A DNA stretch of 64,000 nucleotides from Patulibacter sp. SYSU D01012 (GCF_017916475.1 NZ_JAFMTB010000001.1:62001-126000), one strand, 5' to 3'. Positions 1 to 8,889 are shown, counted from the stretch's first letter. Notes: generated from the letters alone by a model not told the origin. Numbers and translations are program-made.

Positions 1-693
1 CTCGCCGGGGACGGCGACGGCGCGCGCGACGTGCTCGAGCCGCTCGTCGGGGTGCTGCCGGCCCCCGTGCGCGCCGCCGTCCTGGCGGTCCTGGCGCTTG
101 TCGCGGCCACCGACGGCGAGCACGTCACGGCCGAGCGGTACGCGCGCACGGCCGTCGCCGAGGACGCGGCCGCGCCCCGCGCCGGCCGCGCGTGGGCTCC
201 GCTGCCCGACGTGGCGCTGGGCGAGGCGCTCCGCCGGCGCGGCGCGCTGGACGAGGCGGCCGAGGCGCTCGGCCGCGCGCTGCGGCTCACCGGCTACCTG
301 CCGGGCTCCGTGCGCCGGGGCCTGGCGCTCGTGGTGGCGGCCGAGGTGGCGGCCGCAGCCCGCGACCACGCGCGCGGGCGCCGACACGCCGCGGCCGCGC
401 GCCGCATCCTGGGCGGCTACCCCGACGTCGGCGTCCTGGCGACGCGCCTGACCGCCGTGGAGGCGGCGCTCGACGCGCGGGGACCGGAGGAGCTGCTCGG
501 CACGCCGCCGACCGCCGCCGAGCAGCGGGTGCTCGAGCGGCTGCCGAGCGACCTGACGCTGAAGCAGATCGGCGACGAGCTGTACCTGTCGCTCAACACC
601 GTCCGCACGCACGTGCGTCGCCTGTACCGGCGCCTCGGCGTCGGCCGGCGCGAGGACGCCGTGGCGGTCGCCCGCGAGCGGGGGCTGCTGTGA
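1..693 (+). CDS. LuxR-type C-terminal HTH regulator, 5'-truncated by the window
   Basis: The reading frame is open from the first base, so the true start lies upstream; a GTG at 31 is only an internal candidate. The visible part is an alanine/arginine-rich helical region that looks like TPR-type repeats, followed by a LuxR/GerE helix-turn-helix over the last ~60 residues (LTLKQIGDELYLSLNTVRTH, then a basic recognition helix). The acidic-proline lead-in (PPTAAEQRVLERLPSDL) is typical of this family. Large ATP-binding LuxR (LAL/MalT-like) regulators end this way, but no ATPase can be seen here. The stop overlaps the next gene's GTG by 4 bp, so the two are probably co-translated. The target is unknown. 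Confidence 0.85.
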   Translation, partial: LAGDGDGARDVLEPLVGVLPAPVRAAVLAVLALVAATDGEHVTAERYARTAVAEDAAAPRAGRAWAPLPDVALGEALRRRGALDEAAEALGRALRLTGYLPGSVRRGLALVVAAEVAAAARDHARGRRHAAAARRILGGYPDVGVLATRLTAVEAALDARGPEELLGTPPTAAEQRVLERLPSDLTLKQIGDELYLSLNTVRTHVRRLYRRLGVGRREDAVAVARERGLL

Positions 694-1559
694 GGGCCTC
701 CGGACGTCTGGTGACCGTCGCCTGGGCCGCGGTCCTGGCCGTCGGCGCCGTGCCGGCCGGCGCCAGCGGCGCGGAGGCCCCCGCCGCGCCGGGCGCTCCG
801 GGCGCCGCGCCGGGGGTGGCCACGCCGCCGGCCGCGGGGTCGCCGGCCGCGCCGGTCGGTCCGGGGTCCGCGCCGGGAGCGGCCGCACCGCCGGCACCGC
901 CGGCACCGCCGTTCGACGTGCCCGCGCCGTCGCGGCGGACCGGCGCCACGACCGCGCGCGTCGTCTCGGCCACGTTCGCCCGCCGCCGGCTGTCCTCCGC
1001 CGCCCAAGGGTGGCGCGTGGGCACGCAGACGAGCTGGTCGCGGCAGCCCCTGGTGCTGCTCGTGCTCGACGGCGCCGTCCGCGACGGGCGCGAGTGGCTC
1101 AAGGTGCTGCTGCCCGTGCGGCCGAACGGGTCGGCGGGCTGGATCCCCCGCGACCGCGCCGTCCTCGCCCGCACCCCGTGGTGGGTCGACGTGCGCACGC
1201 GCACGCGGCGCGTGACGGTCTACCGCCAGGGCCGCCGGGTGCGGTCGTTCCGCGCCGTGGTCGGCGCGCGGCGCACGCCCACCCCGCACGTCCTCGCCGC
1301 GATCTACGAGCGCAACCGGCAGCCGGATCCGCGGGCGTTCATCGGCCCGTGGGCGCTGGCGCTCACGAGCCTGTCGAACGTCCTGGAGGACTACGGCGGC
1401 GGCCCCGGCCGCATCGCGATCCACGGCCGCGGGCCCGAGAGCCTGAGCGACCACCTGGGCACCGCGCGGTCCCACGGGTGCGTGCGCATCAACGACGCGC
1501 ACGTGGCGTGGCTGGCGCGGCGACTGCCCCGCGGCACGCCCGTCGACGTGCGGCGGTGA
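690..1559 (+). CDS. secreted L,D-transpeptidase (YkuD domain)
   Basis: 289 residues. I chose the GTG at 690 because it gives a signal peptide (MRASGRLVTVAWAAVLAV) and overlaps the upstream stop as GTGA. A proline/alanine-rich linker (about residues 28-80) follows, then an SH3-like region, and the C-terminal YkuD catalytic domain with IAIHGRG and SHGCVRIND; the nucleophile is Cys264. Such enzymes make 3-3 peptidoglycan cross-links or attach proteins to the wall, outside the membrane. The tail TPVDVRR is shared with the second transpeptidase at 39016-39747, so the two are paralogues. Coupling to a LuxR-type gene suggests shared control, which is inferred. Confidence 0.9.
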   Translation: MRASGRLVTVAWAAVLAVGAVPAGASGAEAPAAPGAPGAAPGVATPPAAGSPAAPVGPGSAPGAAAPPAPPAPPFDVPAPSRRTGATTARVVSATFARRRLSSAAQGWRVGTQTSWSRQPLVLLVLDGAVRDGREWLKVLLPVRPNGSAGWIPRDRAVLARTPWWVDVRTRTRRVTVYRQGRRVRSFRAVVGARRTPTPHVLAAIYERNRQPDPRAFIGPWALALTSLSNVLEDYGGGPGRIAIHGRGPESLSDHLGTARSHGCVRINDAHVAWLARRLPRGTPVDVRR

Positions 1560-1597
1560 GCGGCGCGGACGCCCGCCGGACGCTCGCGGGCCTGCCC

Positions 1598-2836
1598 CTA
1601 GAAGACCCCGACCGTCCAGGGCGCGCGGTCCGTCCGCAGCGCCGCGTCGAGCGCGGACAGCGTGCCCGCCGTCCGCTCCTCGACCACGCCGGCGTCGTGC
1701 AGGGCGGTCAGCGTCGCGTCGCCCAGGTACGCCGCCGCCAGGTCGCGGGCGTGCAGCACGACGTCCGGCGCCGCGTCCGTGCGCTCGGCGGTGCCGCCGT
1801 CCGGGCCGACGCGCAGCGCCCAGCGGCCCGCGACGTGGTCGTCCTCGGGGTGCTCGACCTCGACGACCGCCTGCGCGTCCGCGGCCCACGAGCGCCCGGC
1901 GACGGCGCCCGGCACGTCCAGGATGCGGAGCCAGAGCGCGTCGTGCGTGGCCTCGGGCTGCACGGCGCGGGCGTCGACCGGGGCGAGCACGAGCGCATCG
2001 TCGACGGGCCGCCCGGGCAGGAGGACCTCGTCGGCCAGGTCGATGCGGGTCAGGTAGGTGAGCAGCGTGCGCTCGGCCTCGGCGGTCGCGGCGACGAGCT
2101 CCTTCACGTGCACCGTCGTCCAGGCGCTGACGGGCGACGTCTCGGCCCCCTCCTCCACGCGGTACAGCGCGTAGCCGTCGTCCCCGGCCACCACCACCCG
2201 CAGCGGCCCCTGCGCGGCGATCTCGTCGGGCGCGTTGCCTAGGACGCGCTTCGTCCACCAGTCGGCGTCGCGCCGGCTCATGATCCCGCCCCGGCGCGCG
2301 CGGGCGCGCTCGTAGATCGACGCCACGACCGGGTGCGCGTCCTCCGGCTCGAGCAGCTCGACGCCGAGCGGCTCGGGCACCGGGGCGCGGAGCGGCACGC
2401 CACCGCGCGTCTGCACGCGCAGCGTCTGCACGCGCGCCGCGACCCCGTAGCCGAAGCGGCCGTAGATCGCGCCCTCGGACGCCCACAGCGCCGCCAGCGG
2501 CTCGCCGGCCGCGCGGGCCTCGTCGGCGATGCGGGCCATCATCGCGCGCAGGATGCCGCGCCGGCGGTGCGTCGGGCGGACGGTGACGATCGTGACGCCG
2601 GCGCAGGGCAGCTCGCCGCCGGGCACGGAGACGGTCCAGCGCCACGCCGCGGCGGTGCCGACGATGCGTCCGCCGTCGTCGGCCACCACCGTGTCGGGCT
2701 GCACGGTCCACGTCCGCATCCGGTCGCGGCGGGGGCCGCGCGTCGAGCGGTGGAACGCCAGGTCGGTCTGGTCGTGCGCCCGGTCCCACTCCCCCTCGGC
2801 GAGCGGGCGGATGACGACGTCGCTCGGGTGGGGCAT
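1598..2836 (-). CDS. Eis-like GNAT-family N-acetyltransferase
   Basis: 412 residues, the usual Eis length. The N-terminal GNAT domain carries the acetyl-CoA loop in VRPTHRRRGILRAMM and the Tyr-containing segment YGRFGYG. A second degenerate GNAT fold follows (MSRRDADWWTKRVLG), then a C-terminal sterol-carrier-like domain ending in phenylalanine, as in mycobacterial Eis, where the terminal carboxylate takes part in catalysis. Eis enzymes acetylate aminoglycosides and other amines; the native substrate here is unknown. The ATG at 2836 sits exactly 7 nt after a TAGGGT -10 box, implying a leaderless transcript. It converges on the L,D-transpeptidase with a 38 bp gap. Confidence 0.85.
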   Translation of the reverse strand: MPHPSDVVIRPLAEGEWDRAHDQTDLAFHRSTRGPRRDRMRTWTVQPDTVVADDGGRIVGTAAAWRWTVSVPGGELPCAGVTIVTVRPTHRRRGILRAMMARIADEARAAGEPLAALWASEGAIYGRFGYGVAARVQTLRVQTRGGVPLRAPVPEPLGVELLEPEDAHPVVASIYERARARRGGIMSRRDADWWTKRVLGNAPDEIAAQGPLRVVVAGDDGYALYRVEEGAETSPVSAWTTVHVKELVAATAEAERTLLTYLTRIDLADEVLLPGRPVDDALVLAPVDARAVQPEATHDALWLRILDVPGAVAGRSWAADAQAVVEVEHPEDDHVAGRWALRVGPDGGTAERTDAAPDVVLHARDLAAAYLGDATLTALHDAGVVEERTAGTLSALDAALRTDRAPWTVGVF

Positions 2837-2843
2837 GCGTCCG

Positions 2844-2849
2844 ACCCTA
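2844..2849 (-). promoter_or_regulatory. leaderless-type -10 box of the Eis-like gene
   Basis: On the minus strand TAGGGT is followed by a 7-nt spacer and the ATG at 2836. This geometry places the transcription start on, or next to, the start codon. No Shine-Dalgarno sequence precedes the ATG. Confidence 0.5.
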
Positions 2850-2951
2850 GCGGCGAACGGCCGTCCGGCACGTTCTCGCGCACGGGGACGCGGCGACGCC
2901 CGGAGCGGGCTTCGCAGGCCCCCGGCTGCGCGGTCGTCAGACTGGGGAGCG

Positions 2952-5084
2952 ATGCCGTCCCCGCCGCGCACCGGCCCTCTCGCGACCGCCGCCCGCGTGC
3001 TGCTGGCCCTGGGCGTGGCCCTCGCCCTGGCCGACGCGTCCGTGGTGACGCTCGCCCTGCCCGAGGTGCTCACGCACCTGGACACGACGGTCGAGGGCGT
3101 CGCCGCGGTCATCGGCGTCTACACCGTCGTCCTGGCCGTCGCGGTGCTCCTGGCCGTGCCGCTGCGGCGGCTGGCGGGGAGCGCGGCGACGGGCGCCGTC
3201 GGCATGGCGGTCTTCGCCGGCGCCAGCGTCGTCTGCGGCGAGGCGGACACGCTGACGACGCTCCTCGTCGCCCGCGGCGTGCAGGCGGTCGGCGCGGGGC
3301 TCGGCCTGGTCGCCGCGTTCGCGCTGCTGCACCGCGGCGGCCGGCGCAGCCGGCTGTGGGTCGCGGCCGCCGTGTTCGGCACCGCGATCGGTCCGGCGCT
3401 GGGCGGCGCGCTGACCGAGCTGTTCGACTGGCGGGCGATCTTCCTGGCGCAGGCGCCGTTCGGCGTGGCCGCGGCGCTCGCGGCGCTCCTGCCGCTCGGC
3501 GGCGATCCCGCCCGGGACGGCGAGGCGGTCGCGGACGGCGCCGGGGGAAATGGGGCGCGCGGCGGGGCCGCCGCCGGGCGCCCGGGAGCGGGCGTTGTCG
3601 CGGATCCCGCGGCCGGGGCGGGGGTGGCGACCACGACCGGCGTCGGCCCCACCCGGCAGGCGTGGGGCGCGGCCGCGCCGGCGCGGGGCCCGCGCTCCCG
3701 GGCGCGCCCCGCGGGCGCCGACGACGACACCCGCGTGTGGGATCCCGACGAGGACGAGACGGTCGTCCCCGGCCTGCCGCCGCGCCCCCGGCCGCCCGCC
3801 CCCCGCACCGCGCCGACCCTGCGCGCCGACGCGGGCCGATCCGCCGACGCGGACGACGCACGCCGCACCGGCGGCGCGGCCCCGTCCGGCGGCGCCGCGC
3901 CGCGGGCGGGTCGGCGCGGCGCCCGGTCCCCGTTGGCGGTCGCCAACGCGGCGCGGGCCGGGATCGCGCTGGCGCTCGTCTCCGCCGCGCTCACCGCGGT
4001 CGTCTTCCTGCTCGTGCTGCTGCTCGTCTCGGGCTGGTCGCTGCAGCCGCTCGCGGCGGCCGCCGCCGTGACGATCCTGCCCGTCGCCGCCCTGGCCGGC
4101 GCGCGGATCCCGGGCGACGCGTGGGTGCGCGCCTGCGCCGGCTCGGCGCTCGTGGGCGCGGGCATCCTGGCGCTCGCCGCGCTGCCGAACGCCGAGATCG
4201 GCTGGATCGTCCTGCCGCAGGTGCTGGCGGGCCTGGGCATGGGGCTGGCGCTGCCGGCCCTGGCGGGCGAGCTGCTGCCCGAGCGCAGCCCGTCCCAGGC
4301 CGCCGGCCTGCTCGCGCTGCGGCACGTCGGCATCACCGCCGCGCTGCTCCTGCTCGCGCCGGGCATCGCGACCGAGCTGGACCGCACCGTCGACCGCACC
4401 GAGCTGCGCGTCGCCGCGCTCGTCCTCGACGCCCGCCTGCCGCCGCGGGAGAAGATCGAGTCCGTCTCGTCCGCCCTCGGCTCGCTGACGCCCGAGGACG
4501 CCCGTGGGGCGCTGGAGGCGGCGCTGGACAAGGAGGCGCCGCGCTTCGCCGGCGACGCGGGGAACGCCCGCACCTACGCCGAGCTGACGCGCCGCGCCGA
4601 CGAGACGCTCGTCGGCGCCATCGACGGCGCCTTCCGCACGGCGTTCGTCGTGACGGGGTGCCTGGCGCTGCTCGCCGCGCTGCTCGCGTTCCCGCTCTCC
4701 CGCGGCGCGGCGATCGCGGTCGTGGTGGCCGGCCTGGGCCTGGCGCTCGCGGGCGGCCAGGTGCTGCAGGCGCGCTCGGCCCGGCCGCCCGAGGTCGTGC
4801 TCGCCGACCCGTGCCAGAAGCGGGACCTGCCCGACACCGGCGGCATCAGCGGCTTCGTGCAGGACACGGCGCTGCGGCTGCTCGACCGCGCGGCGTGCCG
4901 CTACGGCTCGTCCCGCGAGGAGCTGGCCCTCGCGATCGCGGACGACCGCCGCGCGAAGGCCTACGAGCGCCGCTACGGCACGAACCCGCGCCAGGTCCCG
5001 GGCCTGCTCGGCGGGGCCGTCGTCGGCGGCGAGGACAAGGGGCCCGGCAAGGTCGAGCAGTTCCTCGACGACCTGCTCGGCTGA
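2952..5084 (+). CDS. MFS-type multidrug transporter with a disordered loop and extra C-terminal domain
   Basis: 710 residues, far longer than the usual 450-550. Residues 1-185 hold six membrane segments typical of DHA2 drug exporters (LALADASVVTLALPEVL). A low-complexity cytoplasmic loop rich in Ala, Gly, Pro, Arg and Asp covers about residues 188-325, including the acidic patch DPDEDETVVPGLPPRPRP. Further membrane segments follow, interrupted by a roughly 80-residue charged insert (RTVDRTELRVAALVLD onward), and then a soluble tail of about 110 residues with two cysteines (LADPCQKRDLPDTGG; LLDRAACRYGSSREELALA). The start at 2952 is preceded by GGGGAG. Substrate unknown. It could act as a sensor-transporter, but nothing in the sequence proves that. 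Confidence 0.75.
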   Translation: MPSPPRTGPLATAARVLLALGVALALADASVVTLALPEVLTHLDTTVEGVAAVIGVYTVVLAVAVLLAVPLRRLAGSAATGAVGMAVFAGASVVCGEADTLTTLLVARGVQAVGAGLGLVAAFALLHRGGRRSRLWVAAAVFGTAIGPALGGALTELFDWRAIFLAQAPFGVAAALAALLPLGGDPARDGEAVADGAGGNGARGGAAAGRPGAGVVADPAAGAGVATTTGVGPTRQAWGAAAPARGPRSRARPAGADDDTRVWDPDEDETVVPGLPPRPRPPAPRTAPTLRADAGRSADADDARRTGGAAPSGGAAPRAGRRGARSPLAVANAARAGIALALVSAALTAVVFLLVLLLVSGWSLQPLAAAAAVTILPVAALAGARIPGDAWVRACAGSALVGAGILALAALPNAEIGWIVLPQVLAGLGMGLALPALAGELLPERSPSQAAGLLALRHVGITAALLLLAPGIATELDRTVDRTELRVAALVLDARLPPREKIESVSSALGSLTPEDARGALEAALDKEAPRFAGDAGNARTYAELTRRADETLVGAIDGAFRTAFVVTGCLALLAALLAFPLSRGAAIAVVVAGLGLALAGGQVLQARSARPPEVVLADPCQKRDLPDTGGISGFVQDTALRLLDRAACRYGSSREELALAIADDRRAKAYERRYGTNPRQVPGLLGGAVVGGEDKGPGKVEQFLDDLLG

Positions 5085-5120
5085 GGGGACGGACGGGGCC
5101 CCGAGGCCCCGCCTGTCCCC
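5085..5120. terminator. bidirectional hairpin between convergent genes
   Basis: A 16-bp stem (5085-5100 with 5105-5120, two mismatches) and a CCGA loop lie directly after the MFS stop and just before the stop of the convergent MaoC gene. It has no U-tract on either side, as is common in high-GC bacteria. Confidence 0.65.
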
Positions 5121-5125
5121 CTGCC

Positions 5126-6010
5126 TCAGCTCGGCGTGACCAGCCCGCGCAGGTGCGGGACGCCCTTCGCCTTGTCGCGCAGGGCGAAGCCGATGCGGCC
5201 GTCGTCGGCCTTCTCGGCGCCCCACTCCACCGTCGCCGGCAGCAGCACGGGCTTCTGGAAGCGCACGTCGACCGCGTAGGCGTCGGGCAGCAGGTCCTCG
5301 ACGCCGGCGAGCGACTTGGCCTTCGTCCACATCCCGTGGGCGATGGCGCGGGGGAAGCCGAGCGCCTTCGCCGACAGCGGGTGCAGGTGGATCGGGTTGA
5401 CGTCGCCCGAGATCGCGGCGTAGCGGCGGCCGATGTCGTCCGGCACCTCCCAGGTGACGTTCGGCTCGACGTCGATCACGTCGATCGGGTCGGTGCCCTT
5501 GTCCGCGGACTCGCCCGAGCCCTTGCCGCGGCGGAACGTCGTCGCGACGCAGGACCAGACCTCCTCGTCCCCGACCGTCGCGGTCGTGACGGTGTCGAAT
5601 GTCTGGCCCTTCGGGTGGGGCTTCAGGTCCTGCGCGCGCACGCGCAGGGTCAGCGCCTCGTCCGGGGCGATCGGGCGGCGCTGCACGATGCGGTTGCGCA
5701 GGTGCACCAGGCCCACGGCCGGGAACGGGAAGTCCCCGGCCGTCATGAGCGCCATCGACAGCGGGAAGCCGAGGACGAACGGGTACGTCGCCGGCAGCCG
5801 GTCGTCCTGCAGGAACCCGCAGATCTCGCGGTACGCGCGCAGCTTGTCGGCGTCGGCGCGCACGTCGCGCAGGACGAGCTCGCGGTCGGGCAGCGTCTTG
5901 CCGCCGCCGCCGACGAACGGCAGCCGCGACGCGAAGGGCACGAGCGGCAGGGCCGCCCGGCCGTAGAGCAGCAGGGTGTTCGGCGGGGAGGACAGCTCGC
6001 GGGTGCTCAT
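5126..6010 (-). CDS. MaoC-like (R)-hydratase/dehydratase, HtdX type
   Basis: 294 residues with a double hot-dog layout: a degenerate N-terminal half (residues 50-165) and a C-terminal MaoC half containing the hydratase-2 signature Asp203-Asn205-His208 in SGDVNPIHLHPLSAKALGF and the AHGMW motif. Enzymes of this type hydrate or dehydrate 3-hydroxyacyl-CoA/ACP. It lies 27 bp downstream of the FabG4-type reductase and probably shares its mRNA. The gene set thiolase, FabG4, HtdX matches Rv0243-Rv0242c-Rv0241c of Mycobacterium tuberculosis, which supports a role in fatty-acyl elongation or turnover. Chain-length preference cannot be read from the sequence. Confidence 0.88.
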   Translation of the reverse strand: MSTRELSSPPNTLLLYGRAALPLVPFASRLPFVGGGGKTLPDRELVLRDVRADADKLRAYREICGFLQDDRLPATYPFVLGFPLSMALMTAGDFPFPAVGLVHLRNRIVQRRPIAPDEALTLRVRAQDLKPHPKGQTFDTVTTATVGDEEVWSCVATTFRRGKGSGESADKGTDPIDVIDVEPNVTWEVPDDIGRRYAAISGDVNPIHLHPLSAKALGFPRAIAHGMWTKAKSLAGVEDLLPDAYAVDVRFQKPVLLPATVEWGAEKADDGRIGFALRDKAKGVPHLRGLVTPS

Positions 6011-6037
6011 GGCGATCCCTTCGGTCGGGCGGCCGGG

Positions 6038-7435
6038 CTACGCGCCCAGGAAGCCCTGGCCGCAGACGCGGACGACGTTGCCGTTCACGCCGCCGGAGCC
6101 GGGGCTCGCGAGCCACGCGATCGTCTCGGCGACGTCGACCGGCAGGCCGCCCTGGCCCAGGCTGGACAGGCGCCGGCCGGCCTCGCGGATGCCGAACGGG
6201 ATCTGCGCGGTCATCTGCGTCTCGATGAAGCCCGGGGCGACGGCGTTGATCGTCGCGCCCGCGCCCTGGACGGCCTCGGACGCCGCGTCGACCAGGCCGA
6301 TGACGCCGGCCTTCGACGTGGCGTAGTTCGTCTGGCCGTTGTTGCCGGCGATGCCCGCGATCGAGGAGACCCCGATGACGCGGCCGCCGCGGTGCAGCAC
6401 GCCCTGCTCGAGCAGCTCGTGCGTGATCCGCTCCGGGGCGAGCAGGTTGACCGCGATGACCTGGTCCCAGATCTCGGGCTTCATGTTCGCCAGGCGCTTG
6501 TCGCGCGTGATGCCGGCGTTGTGGACGACGACGTCGACCCCGCCGTGCTCCTCCTTCAGGACGGCGGCCAGGTTCTTCGGCGCGTCCTCGTCCGTGACGT
6601 CGAGCGTGATCGCGGAGCCGCCGAGGCGCTCCGTCACGCGCTCCAGGTCCTCGCGCAGCGGCTCGATGTCCAGGCCGACGACGTGCGCGCCGTCGCGGGC
6701 GAGCGTCTCGGCGATCGCCTCGCCGATGCCGCGCGACGCGCCGGTGACGAGCGCGACCTTGCCCTGCAGCGGCCGGTCCCAGTCGAGGGCGGGCTTGGCG
6801 CCGCCCTTGCCGACGCGGACGACCTGGCCGGAGACGAAGGCGGACTTCGGCGAGAGGAAGAAGCGCAGCGTCGACTCGATCTGGTCCTCGGCGCCCTCGG
6901 CGACGTAGACCAGGTTGGACGTGGAGCCCTTGCCGAACTCCTTGCCCGTCGAGCGGGTGAAGCCCTCGAGCGCGCGCTGGGCGATGCGCTGGTGGCCGGC
7001 CGCCAGCTCCGGCGTCGCGCCCAGGACGATGACGCGGCCGGACGGCTGCAGCTTGCGCGCGACGGGGTGGAAGAACTCGTGCAGCGCGCGGAGCTGCTCG
7101 GGGGCCTCGATGCCGGTGGCGTCGAAGACGAGCGCGGCGAAGCGCTGGTCCCCGGCGGTGCCGGACGCGTAGATCTTCGGGTCCAGGCCGGCCTGCGCGG
7201 CCTGCTCGCGGATCGGGCCCTCGGCCGTCCACGTCTTCGCGCCGACGTCCTTCAGGACGCGCGCGATCTCGGCGCCCAGGCGGCCGCCCTCGGCCGCGCC
7301 CACGAGCACCGCGCCGTCGACGACGGGCAGGCCGGGCGCCCAGCGCTTCAGGAGCGGGGGCTGCGGCAGGCCGACGCGCGAGGCGATCTGCTTGCCGATC
7401 GGGTTGTTGACGAGCTGCTGGTACAGGTCGGGCAT
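6038..7435 (-). CDS. fabG: 3-oxoacyl-ACP/CoA reductase, high-molecular-weight FabG4 type
   Basis: 465 residues, about 200 more than ordinary FabG. An N-terminal flavodoxin-like region (residues 40-200) precedes a classical SDR domain with the cofactor loop TGASRGIG (231-238), NAG at 306-308, catalytic Ser357/358 and the YxxxK pair Tyr371/Lys375. The protein ends VCGQGFLGA, the conserved tail position of FabG4. The family reduces 3-oxoacyl thioesters, FabG4 using NADH and long acyl-CoA. Start ATG at 7435 gives MPDLYQQLVNNPIGK, a familiar opening for this family. It is 27 bp upstream of the MaoC gene and 170 bp downstream of the thiolase. Confidence 0.9.
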   Translation of the reverse strand: MPDLYQQLVNNPIGKQIASRVGLPQPPLLKRWAPGLPVVDGAVLVGAAEGGRLGAEIARVLKDVGAKTWTAEGPIREQAAQAGLDPKIYASGTAGDQRFAALVFDATGIEAPEQLRALHEFFHPVARKLQPSGRVIVLGATPELAAGHQRIAQRALEGFTRSTGKEFGKGSTSNLVYVAEGAEDQIESTLRFFLSPKSAFVSGQVVRVGKGGAKPALDWDRPLQGKVALVTGASRGIGEAIAETLARDGAHVVGLDIEPLREDLERVTERLGGSAITLDVTDEDAPKNLAAVLKEEHGGVDVVVHNAGITRDKRLANMKPEIWDQVIAVNLLAPERITHELLEQGVLHRGGRVIGVSSIAGIAGNNGQTNYATSKAGVIGLVDAASEAVQGAGATINAVAPGFIETQMTAQIPFGIREAGRRLSSLGQGGLPVDVAETIAWLASPGSGGVNGNVVRVCGQGFLGA

Positions 7436-7485
7436 CGGGGTGGTCCTCGGGGTGACGGGAGGGTGCGGGGGCGGTCCTGCGGGGT

Positions 7486-7517
7486 GCGGGTGCCCGGTCC
7501 GCCGACCGGGCACCCGC
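7486..7517. terminator. strong hairpin between thiolase and fabG
   Basis: A perfect 13-bp stem (7486-7498 with 7505-7517) with a CCGCCG loop. It lies in the 170-bp gap between two same-strand genes, so it may terminate or attenuate thiolase transcription and give fabG/MaoC separate control. Confidence 0.55.
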
Positions 7518-7526
7518 GGGATGCGC

Positions 7527-7574
7527 CTAGCGCTCGACGATCGCGACGACGTGGGTGGGGAAGGGGATCTCCAT
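7527..7574 (-). pseudogene. duplicated thiolase tail (15-codon remnant)
   Basis: Bases 7527-7551 repeat the thiolase 3' end at 7606-7630 with three differences, and read in frame as VVAIVER plus stop. An ATG at 7574 would give a 15-residue peptide (MEIPFPTHVVAIVER). It is most simply a leftover of a local duplication or gene-end replacement. A translated mini-peptide cannot be excluded. Confidence 0.4.
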
Positions 7575-7605
7575 CCGGGGATCGGCGTCACGCACGGCGG
7601 TCGCC

Positions 7606-8889
7606 TCAGCGTTCGACGATCGCGACGACGCCGATCCCGCCGGCGGCGCAGATCGAGATCAGGCCGCGGCCGGACCCCTTCTCGGCGAGCGCCTTGGCGA
7701 GGCCGGCGACGATGCGTCCGCCCGTCGCGGCGAACGGGTGCGCCGCGGCGAGCGAGCCGCCGTTGACGTTGAGCTTGGAGCGGTCGATCGACCCGAGCGG
7801 CGTGTCGCGGCCGAGCTTGACCTTGTTGAACGTCGGGTCCTCCCACGCCTTCAGCGTCGAGAGCACCTGGGCGGCGAACGCCTCGTGGATCTCGAAGAAG
7901 TCGAAGTCGTCGAAGGTCAGGCCGTTGCGCTCGAGCAGCTGCGGCACGGCGTAGGCGGGGGCCATGAGCAGGCCCTCCTCGCCCTCGACGTACCCGACGG
8001 CCGCGGTCTGCGCGTCCGTGAAGTACGCGAGCACGGGCAGGTCGTGCTCCTTCGCCCACTCCTCGCTGGCCAGCAGGACGGTCGACGCGCCGTCGGACAG
8101 CGGCGTCGAGTTGCCGGCGGTCATCGTGCCCTCGGGGCCGCCGAAGACGGGCTTCAGCTTCGCCAGCTTCTCCAGGGACGAGTCGGGGCGCAGGTTCTGG
8201 TCGCGCTCCAGGCCCATGAAGGGGGTGATCAGGTCGTCGAGGAACCCGCGCTCGTAGGCGGCGGCCAGGTTCTTGTGGCTCGCGACCGTCAGCTCGTCCT
8301 GCGCCTCGCGGGTGATCCCCCACTCGCGCGCGGTGATCGCCTGGTGCTCGCCCATCGACAGGCCGGTGCGCGGCTCGCCGTTCTTGGGCACCTCCAGGCC
8401 GATGTCGCCGGGGCGGATCTGCAGCAGCGCCTTCACCCGGTCGCCGTTGCTCTTCGCGGCGTTGACGCGCATGAGCTTCTTGCGCAGCTTGTCGCTGATC
8501 GCGACGGGCGCGTCGGACGTCGTGTCGACGCCGCCGGCGATGCCGACGTCGATCTGCCCCAGGGCGATCTTGTTCGCGATGTAGATCGTGGCCTGCAGCC
8601 CGGTGCCGCACGCCTGCTGCAGGTCGACCGCGGGCGTGGCCTTGTCCAGGCGCGAGCCCAGGACGACCTCGCGGACCATGTTGAAGTCGCGGGCGTGCTT
8701 GAGCACGGCACCGGCGGCGACCTCGCCGAGCTTCTGGCCCTCGAGGCCGAAGCGGTCGATCAGGCCGTCGAGCGCGGCGCTGAGCATGGCGGAGTTCGAG
8801 GCCTGCGCGTAGGGGCCGTTCGAGCGGGCGAAGGGGATGCGGTTGCCGCCGATGATGGCGACGCGGCGGGCGGTCTTGGTCTCGGGCAT
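7606..8889 (-). CDS. acetyl-CoA C-acyltransferase (thiolase)
   Basis: 427 residues, a full-length thiolase. The acylation cysteine is Cys94 in QQACGTGLQA; the catalytic His lies in EIHEAFA, the second His in AAAHPFAATGGR, and the second Cys in ISICAAGGIG. It carries out thiolytic cleavage of 3-oxoacyl-CoA or the reverse condensation. It is the first gene of the leftward thiolase, FabG4, MaoC set, which together cover three reactions of a fatty-acyl cycle. ATG 8889 is preceded by CAGGA and was preferred over an in-frame upstream codon at 8934. Confidence 0.92.
   Translation of the reverse strand: MPETKTARRVAIIGGNRIPFARSNGPYAQASNSAMLSAALDGLIDRFGLEGQKLGEVAAGAVLKHARDFNMVREVVLGSRLDKATPAVDLQQACGTGLQATIYIANKIALGQIDVGIAGGVDTTSDAPVAISDKLRKKLMRVNAAKSNGDRVKALLQIRPGDIGLEVPKNGEPRTGLSMGEHQAITAREWGITREAQDELTVASHKNLAAAYERGFLDDLITPFMGLERDQNLRPDSSLEKLAKLKPVFGGPEGTMTAGNSTPLSDGASTVLLASEEWAKEHDLPVLAYFTDAQTAAVGYVEGEEGLLMAPAYAVPQLLERNGLTFDDFDFFEIHEAFAAQVLSTLKAWEDPTFNKVKLGRDTPLGSIDRSKLNVNGGSLAAAHPFAATGGRIVAGLAKALAEKGSGRGLISICAAGGIGVVAIVER

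Noticed and set aside
2937-7232. Minus-strand open frame of about 1430 codons across the MFS and fabG region
   Set aside because: It crosses genes in other frames and on the other strand, including a hairpin between convergent genes, and encodes only Arg/Ala-rich strings.
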